Assembly (NCBI RefSeq): GCF_002198715.1
Contig: NZ_MWLK01000003.1
Span: 31,459 to 95,458 of the forward strand
DNA length: 64,000 nucleotides
DNA from: Rhodomicrobium sp. R_RK_3
GTDB lineage: Bacteria; Pseudomonadota; Alphaproteobacteria; Rhizobiales; Rhodomicrobiaceae
Reading direction: 5' to 3'
Shown: positions 59,482 through 64,000 of the stretch, in pieces
Layout of the letters: the number at the start of each line of letters is the position of its first letter
How positions within the stretch are numbered: position 1 is the stretch's first letter
Program-made: the position numbers and the translations under genes
The notes under the pieces: generated by a model
What the model was told of the DNA's origin: nothing
What the model saw: the letters and a program-made list of their open reading frames with translations, nothing else
The model's database searches: none

Positions 59482-60414
59482 GTGCAGGCCTTCGACCGCG
59501 CCATCCTGGCCGACCTCAACATCTTCCTGACCATCGTGCGCCGGGGAAGCATGGCGCAGGCCGCCATCGAACTCGGCGTCACCACCTCGGCGCTCAGCCA
59601 CCGGCTGCGCAAGCTCGAGGCCCAGCTCGGCGTCCGGCTTTTGAACCGGACCAGCCGCTCCATCACGCCGACCCAGGCCGGCGCCGCGCTGGCGGACCAG
59701 ATCGGCGGCGGCTTCCAGGCGATCAGCGACGCGCTACGCACGCTCGAGCGGCATCGCGCTTCGCCGATGGGCCGGCTTCGCCTCAACGTGCTGCGCGATG
59801 CGGCGCGCCTCGTGCTCGGCCCGGTGCTGCCGCGCTACACCGCCGCCTTCCCGGATATGCATCTGGACGTCACCGTGGACGACCATCTGGTGGACATCGT
59901 CGCGCAAGGGTTCGACGCGGGCATCCGCTATGGCGACCGGGTGCCGCAGGACATGGTCGGGGTGGCGCTGACGAGGCCGCTGCAATGGGTCGTCGTCGGC
60001 GCGCCCGCACTGATCGCGCGCACCGGGCGGCCGCGCGTGCCGGATGACCTGCTCGGGCTGCCCTGCGTCCAGATGCGCATCGGCGACAACAGCCGCGTCC
60101 CCTGGGAACTCGGCAATGGCGCCGCGATGATCCGGGCCGATATTCGCGGGCCGCTGACGGCCAACGAGACCGAGCACGCCGTCGATGCGGCGATCCGGGC
60201 CGTCGGTTTCGCCTATTGCCTTGAGCGAAGGGTGAGCGGCGAACTGGCCTCCGGCGCGCTGGAGCTGGTTCTGCCGGAATGGGCCTCGGAAGGCCCGCCC
60301 TTCACGCTATATTATCCGAGCCGGCGGCAGACGCCGGGCGGGCTGCGCTCTCTCATCGATCTGATCCGCGAGGCCGAAGGGCTGCCGCGGCTGGCCCGGC
60401 CTGGCGAAGGCTAA
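59482..60414 (+). CDS. LysR-family transcriptional regulator
   Basis: A 310-residue regulator. The N-terminal HTH reads LNIFLTIVRRGSMAQAAIEL and TTSALSHRLRKLEAQLGVRL with LNRTSRSITPTQAG. The effector domain has GRLRLNVLRDAARLVLGPVL and ends in FTLYYPSRRQTPGGLRSLID. The form resembles the LysR subgroup near AaeR/DmlR/PgrR. The start is a GTG at 59482; no strong ribosome-binding site is seen. It is divergent from the aldo/keto reductase gene, and TTGA-N7-TCAA boxes lie near both starts. Confidence 0.92.
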   Translation: MQAFDRAILADLNIFLTIVRRGSMAQAAIELGVTTSALSHRLRKLEAQLGVRLLNRTSRSITPTQAGAALADQIGGGFQAISDALRTLERHRASPMGRLRLNVLRDAARLVLGPVLPRYTAAFPDMHLDVTVDDHLVDIVAQGFDAGIRYGDRVPQDMVGVALTRPLQWVVVGAPALIARTGRPRVPDDLLGLPCVQMRIGDNSRVPWELGNGAAMIRADIRGPLTANETEHAVDAAIRAVGFAYCLERRVSGELASGALELVLPEWASEGPPFTLYYPSRRQTPGGLRSLIDLIREAEGLPRLARPGEG

Positions 60415-60443
60415 CAAGGCGCGGATTCTGCCATCTAGCCGTT

Positions 60444-61607
60444 CTAGGCGAACGGCAGCGCATCGCGCGGCGCCTGCTGGCGAGGCGGGGCGTAGTCTTG
60501 CTGCGGGCGATCCTCGCGCCTGTGCTGAGGCTCCTCCGGCGGCGTCTGCGGCTTGGGCAGCATGCGGATCGGCTCGCCGCCGATCCAGCCGGGCACCGGC
60601 GCAATGGCGCTGAGCCAGGTGATCGCGCGCGCGACGATGCCGTCATCGTTCGGGCCGCCATGCTGGGGCGTGAACGGGTCGGCATAGAAGCTGGCGCCGG
60701 CGGCGAGCGCCAGATCCTGCACCGCGTCGACCATTTGCGGCGCACCGCAGGCATAGACGATGTCGCCGGGCGTCAGCTCCGGCATGTGATCCGTCGGGCG
60801 GCCGACGCGCACGGCCGGCGCGGCCCGGGCGGGTTTCTCGCTCACCGTCGCGATCAGCCGCACATTGGGGTAGTCCCGCAGCCGGCGGAAGGCGGGCGCC
60901 ATGTAAAGCGACGGCATGGTCTTGGCCGCCGCGATCACCACCACGTCCCGCCAGGGGTTTTCCGCCATCGCCGCGTCGGCGATGGCGAGGATGGGGGCAA
61001 AGCCCGTGCCGCTGCCGACGAGCACGAGGCGGTTGCGCAGCCCCAGACGCAGATAGGCCGAGCCGAAGGGGCCATTGAGCGTCACCGGATGGCCGCGCCG
61101 GATCCGGTCGCCGATCGCCGGCGAGACGAGCCCTCCCGCAATGCGCCGGACATGCAGGCGCAGCGTGCCGCCGCCGGAGGGCTGCTGCATCGGCGAGGTC
61201 GGGCTGAAATAGCGGCCGGGATAGCCTCGGAACTGGACCCGGTAATATTGGCCCGGCAGGTAGACGATCTCGTCATGCGGACGGATGACGACCTCCGTCA
61301 CATCGGGCGCGAGCCGCCTCGTGCTGACCACCGTGCCGCGCGTCGTCAGCACCTCCGGCACCGGCTCCACCACCGCCTGCAGGTCGGTGATGACGCGGGC
61401 CTGGCAGGCTTTCACCACGCCGGCTTCCCCGCACTCGCCGCCGATGGTCATGCCGCTCACGACCTTCACCTTGCAGGTGCCGCATTGGCCGGCCCGGCAG
61501 TCGTGAGGCACATCGACGCCGTTGCCCAACGCCGCGTCTAATAGGATTTCGCCTCGCCGAGCCGTAAAACTTTGGTCGTTAATATGCACCCTGCAGCTTT
61601 TTCGCAT
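60444..61607 (-). CDS. 2Fe-2S/FAD/NAD(P) oxidoreductase (ferredoxin reductase-type)
   Basis: A 387-residue electron-transfer flavoprotein. The N-terminal ferredoxin domain binds 2Fe-2S through Cys37, Cys42, Cys45 and Cys68 (DCRAGQCGTCKVKVVSG). The FAD domain has YLPGQYYRVQFRGYPGRYFS; the NAD domain has LVLVGSGTGFAPILAIADAA and the end IVYACGAPQMVDAV. About 50 extra C-terminal residues are Pro/Gln-rich. The gap between the third and fourth cysteines is shorter than usual. The ATG at 61607 has GAGGT 6 nt upstream and lies 70 bp inside the preceding gene in another frame. It probably shuttles electrons between NAD(P)H and the partner cytochrome. Confidence 0.9.
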   Translation of the reverse strand: MRKSCRVHINDQSFTARRGEILLDAALGNGVDVPHDCRAGQCGTCKVKVVSGMTIGGECGEAGVVKACQARVITDLQAVVEPVPEVLTTRGTVVSTRRLAPDVTEVVIRPHDEIVYLPGQYYRVQFRGYPGRYFSPTSPMQQPSGGGTLRLHVRRIAGGLVSPAIGDRIRRGHPVTLNGPFGSAYLRLGLRNRLVLVGSGTGFAPILAIADAAMAENPWRDVVVIAAAKTMPSLYMAPAFRRLRDYPNVRLIATVSEKPARAAPAVRVGRPTDHMPELTPGDIVYACGAPQMVDAVQDLALAAGASFYADPFTPQHGGPNDDGIVARAITWLSAIAPVPGWIGGEPIRMLPKPQTPPEEPQHRREDRPQQDYAPPRQQAPRDALPFA

Positions 61608-63436
61608 GCTTTGACCTCGATACGGATGGGTCTGATGAACCGCGTGTGGCGGCTTTGCGTATGGTCGAAGACGGCAACGCGCATATAGGCGCCAGTGGCG
61701 ATCGGCGTGTCGTATTTGCTGCCGGTATCCAGGCGGCGGACCACCTCCAGTGTCCACCGTCCGGCGGCCCATTTGGCCATGCCTCGGATGTGAGCCCGGT
61801 CCCCCGCAAAGGCGCCGGAGGTCAGCAGCAGGCCGGGAATGACGGTGCCGATCGGGATGCGGGCATCGTGCTCGCGGCTGTAGGGCACCGAGTCGTCGGC
61901 GGCGAGCCACCAGCGGGTGGTTTCGCGGTCGCCGATATTGGGATCGAGATCCATCTGGTCGGTCGCCTGCAGCGCCTTGCGGGGATCGCTCGGCAGCCGC
62001 TTCGGGATCACCGGCCGGTCATAGCCGCCAGGGCCGCGCTCCTCGAAATTGAGCTCCGTCAAGCCGCTGCCGGGATCGGCGGCAAAGCCGCCCTTATAGG
62101 CGGACTGGCCCGCCTTCTGCGCCGCCGCCGGCTCGGCGGGCGGCCCGAAATGGGTGTCGTCCACCCATCCCATCATGCCGCCGGTCGAGGCGTGCCATTG
62201 CCACATGTCGGCGTAGCCGCCATTGGTGGTGTAGTGCAAGCCCCGTCCCGAAAGCGTCGCCGGCTTGTCGCCGAGCGGCTGGCGGCCGGCATGGAAGGTG
62301 CGGTCGCCGGGAATCAGCGTATAGGCCCCGACCAGCAGCACCGCGAATTTGTCTTCGAAAAACGCGGTGGCGTCGCCCCGGTCGAAGCCCTGCTGCAGCA
62401 CGCGCCAGCCGGTCTCGGTCTTCTGGATGGGCAGATGTTTCAGCGAGCGGGTCGGATCCTCCCAGACGAAGCAGAAATAGGCGTTGGTGCCGTCATGGAC
62501 GGCGCGGATCTCGACCTCGGATTGGCCGGCGCCGTCGAGATTGGCGCCCTGCTGGGTCGGCACGGCGATGCTCGACGCCACCCGCCAGATCGGATCGGAC
62601 ATGTCGCCATCGATGCGGGGCTTGTCGCTCTCGGCGATCTGGTCGAGGATCAGCGTGTCGCGCGTCGCGGTGTCGAGCGACAGCATGAACACGAGGAAAC
62701 CCACGCCGCCCGCGATCGCGGTCAGCAACGGATGGGCGTGCAGCACGGTGCCGCCGCGCCCTGGCTCCCTTGCCGGCCTCGGCGGGTTTTGCGGGCCCGG
62801 CATCCGCCTCTCCGGCCTGTGCCCGGCATGGGCGTTGTCCGGTTCCGCCTGGACCTGGGCGGCGATCACTTCGAAAGGATCGAATTCCGGCGGCCGGGGC
62901 GCGAGCGGGCCGGGGTTGAACACGCGCAAAAGCTGCCATCTGCCGCCGATGGCGTAATGGACGGCGATATGCGCGGGCACATAGAGAACGATCACCCATG
63001 TCGCCTGATGATGCAGCTCGGCGGCCCAGCCGCCATAGCCGACATAGAGCATCGTGCCGGTGACGAACTCGGTTGCCAGGGCGGCGAACAGCGTCCAATA
63101 CAGCACGATATTGAGCCCGCCATAGCGCGCGCTCGCCCGCCCGGCGATGCCTTTCAGCCGGGCAAGGTCAGGGCGGACCCGCCGGGACAGACCGGCCCTC
63201 GATATGTAGATGGCGTAGGAAATCGCCAGCGCGATCAAGGCAGTGCCAACGGGAATATGGGCGGTCCAGACGATGCTTTGGGGCAGCACCGGGTCGAGCA
63301 CGGACAGCCAGCGGTCACGCGGGCCGTCGATCGCGATCCTCAGGCCCGTCGCCACGGCGACGACCAGCAGCGCCACCAGCGTCCAGTGCAGCAGGACTGT
63401 CCCGAAATCGGTTTTCTTGATTGCACGCCGCGCCAT
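61538..63436 (-). CDS. Cytochrome b561-type membrane domain fused to ethylbenzene-dehydrogenase heme domain
   Basis: A 632-residue fusion. Residues 1-170 form a four-helix cytochrome b (VLLHWTLVALLVVAVATGLR with His17; IVWTAHIPVGTALIALAISY with His60; AELHHQATWVIVLYVPAHIA with His142/156). A Pro-rich linker (175-230) and a fifth membrane helix (ITAIAGG-like, 236-254) place the rest outside the cytoplasm. Residues about 270-610 match the EB_dh/DOMON-like heme domain of dimethylsulfide/ethylbenzene dehydrogenase gamma subunits. AAAAGGAG precedes the ATG. Two hemes b in the membrane and one outside suggest transmembrane electron transfer. Confidence 0.88.
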   Translation of the reverse strand: MARRAIKKTDFGTVLLHWTLVALLVVAVATGLRIAIDGPRDRWLSVLDPVLPQSIVWTAHIPVGTALIALAISYAIYISRAGLSRRVRPDLARLKGIAGRASARYGGLNIVLYWTLFAALATEFVTGTMLYVGYGGWAAELHHQATWVIVLYVPAHIAVHYAIGGRWQLLRVFNPGPLAPRPPEFDPFEVIAAQVQAEPDNAHAGHRPERRMPGPQNPPRPAREPGRGGTVLHAHPLLTAIAGGVGFLVFMLSLDTATRDTLILDQIAESDKPRIDGDMSDPIWRVASSIAVPTQQGANLDGAGQSEVEIRAVHDGTNAYFCFVWEDPTRSLKHLPIQKTETGWRVLQQGFDRGDATAFFEDKFAVLLVGAYTLIPGDRTFHAGRQPLGDKPATLSGRGLHYTTNGGYADMWQWHASTGGMMGWVDDTHFGPPAEPAAAQKAGQSAYKGGFAADPGSGLTELNFEERGPGGYDRPVIPKRLPSDPRKALQATDQMDLDPNIGDRETTRWWLAADDSVPYSREHDARIPIGTVIPGLLLTSGAFAGDRAHIRGMAKWAAGRWTLEVVRRLDTGSKYDTPIATGAYMRVAVFDHTQSRHTRFIRPIRIEVKACEKAAGCILTTKVLRLGEAKSY

Positions 63437-63503
63437 AGTCTCCTTTTTACCCTTCGGGTAATCTTCATGAAGTAATCAAGACGCGGCAGCGCCTATTTGT
63501 CAG

Positions 63504-63517
63504 TACTGTATGCAGTA
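63504..63517. promoter_or_regulatory. Palindrome TACTG-TATG-CAGTA
   Basis: Perfect 5-bp arms around four bases, 68 bp upstream of the cytochrome-fusion gene start. It sits 3 bp from a longer palindrome (63521). Paired sites suggest cooperative binding of a dimeric regulator. Confidence 0.5.
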
Positions 63518-63520
63518 TTC

Positions 63521-63538
63521 ATAATACGCCCGTATTAT
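63521..63538. promoter_or_regulatory. Palindrome ATAATACG-CC-CGTATTAT
   Basis: An 18-bp inverted repeat with perfect 8-bp arms, on the promoter side of the redox operon (start 63436). Its length and AT-rich arms fit GntR-, TetR- or MarR-type operators. No regulator is adjacent in the window. Confidence 0.55.
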
Positions 63539-63776
63539 CGAAAATACAGGGGGATGAAAAGCGTTGCCGCGCCGTGAGGTTGAAGAGCGATTTCAGGGAG
63601 CAGTCTCAGGACCGCTGCTGTCGACGGGCTTAAGCTAGCCGGGGGGAAGGGCGAAACTTTGGTTGTTTGTTGCTGCCAGTTTGCTGCCAGCGGGAATTTT
63701 GTTTCCGACTTTTGCTGGCGCGGGGATCAAATGAGGCGGGATCGGCCGCCATCGCCCTCGGCGCCCAAAACCGCCT
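63539..63776. other. Intergenic stretch with no gene seen
   Basis: Neither strand shows a supported coding frame. A short direct repeat TTGCTGCCAG occurs twice near 63680-63700. Whatever gene this region belongs to may lie beyond the right edge. Confidence 0.4.
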
Positions 63777-63905
63777 CTAGCCCTCTCCCATGCGGAGGGT
63801 GGCGCGCGTTAGCGTGCCGGGTGAGGGGGTAATGCCTCTCCGTGTGGCGATGTCTTGCCCTACCAATAGGGATTACCCCCTCACCCTAACCCTCTCCCCA
63901 GGGAA
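63777..63905. repeat. Palindromic repeat, family A (A5)
   Basis: GGGTGAGGGGGTAAT (63819) and ATTACCCCCTCACCC (63872) are perfect 15-bp inverted arms around a 38-bp loop. CCCTCTCC-type arms flank them on both sides, and a GGCGCGCGTTAGCGTGCC hairpin precedes them. The outer parts match A1-A3. Confidence 0.75.
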
Positions 63906-63923
63906 GACCTTTGCAAAACTTCG

Positions 63924-63980
63924 ATTCCTTCGCCCCGGCCGTTAGAGCCGGGGCCCACTCGCCTCTCCACTTGCCGCAGC
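63924..63980. repeat. Palindromic repeat, family C (C2), near right edge
   Basis: GCCCCGGCCGTTAGAGCCGG followed by GGCCCACTCGCCTCTCC is the inverted form of the C1 core. The element may extend past the end of the window. Confidence 0.6.
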
Positions 63981-64000
63981 AATAGCGGAAATATGATTGG

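Noticed and set aside
60438..60457. Stem GCCGTTC-TAG-GCGAACGGC near the reductase stop, as a terminator
   Set aside because: There is no T-run on either side, and it partly overlaps coding sequence. Not enough to call.

Overview
The window is high-GC, densely packed DNA with short intergenic gaps and many solute-uptake systems: TRAP/TAXI, tripartite-tricarboxylate (Bug-type) binding protein, NMT1-type ABC and branched-chain-amino-acid-type ABC. Together with molybdenum hydroxylases, HisKA hybrid kinases and KaiC-kinase pairs this points to an alphaproteobacterial chromosome, most likely Hyphomicrobiales (Rhizobiales; Nitrobacteraceae/Xanthobacteraceae-like). That assignment is inference from gene content. 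I saw no rRNA, tRNA, CRISPR array, insertion sequence or prophage.

Left part (1-11745): a TAXI-TRAP transporter whose permease runs off the left edge; a frameshifted kptA; a divergent LysR/MFS pair; a small secreted protein; a GH31 glycosidase; and an NMT1/SsuA-like ABC importer operon. 12317-25298 (minus strand): a twelve-gene catabolic cluster. Read in transcription order it holds a beta-hydroxyacid dehydrogenase, an alpha/beta hydrolase, a CocE-type hydrolase, a LivK-like binding protein, LivHMGF, a two-gene molybdenum hydroxylase (2Fe-2S and Moco subunits), a second beta-hydroxyacid dehydrogenase and an ACMSD-like amidohydrolase. Many joints overlap by 4 nt. The logic is import, hydroxylation, hydrolysis/decarboxylation and dehydrogenation of an unknown, probably cyclic or aromatic, compound.

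Middle part (25424-46234): a GlcG/HbpS-like protein; a membrane-anchored spermidine-synthase-like protein; a large secreted subtilase with fourteen 44-residue Cys-containing repeats, next to a small secreted protein resembling its prodomain; an SRPBCC-ArsR operon with two matching palindromes in its promoter region; a CDF metal transporter; a KaiC-like ATPase overlapping a histidine kinase; an LLM flavin oxidoreductase; a lipoprotein; a tandem universal stress protein; and a 1321-residue hybrid kinase with two transmitters and three receivers.

Right part (46638-63436): a periplasm-directed molybdenum hydroxylase operon (triheme cytochrome c, 2Fe-2S subunit, Tat-exported Moco subunit) behind an EcfG-like promoter; an SDR-DoxX / DUF2269 / FMN reductase group; DUF2277; an orphan TAXI binding protein beside a Sel1-like protein; a Bug-family binding protein with a good Rho-independent terminator; a Tat-exported aldo/keto reductase divergent from a LysR regulator with two TTGA-N7-TCAA boxes; and a two-gene redox operon (cytochrome b561 fused to an ethylbenzene-dehydrogenase heme domain, plus a 2Fe-2S flavin reductase) preceded by two palindromes.

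Intergenic DNA carries three families of short palindromic repeats: A, CCCTCTCC-type; B, CCCGCGAAAGCGGG-type in long- and short-spacer forms; C, GGCCCCGGCTCT-type. One A element lies inside the Liv operon between the binding-protein gene and the permease genes.
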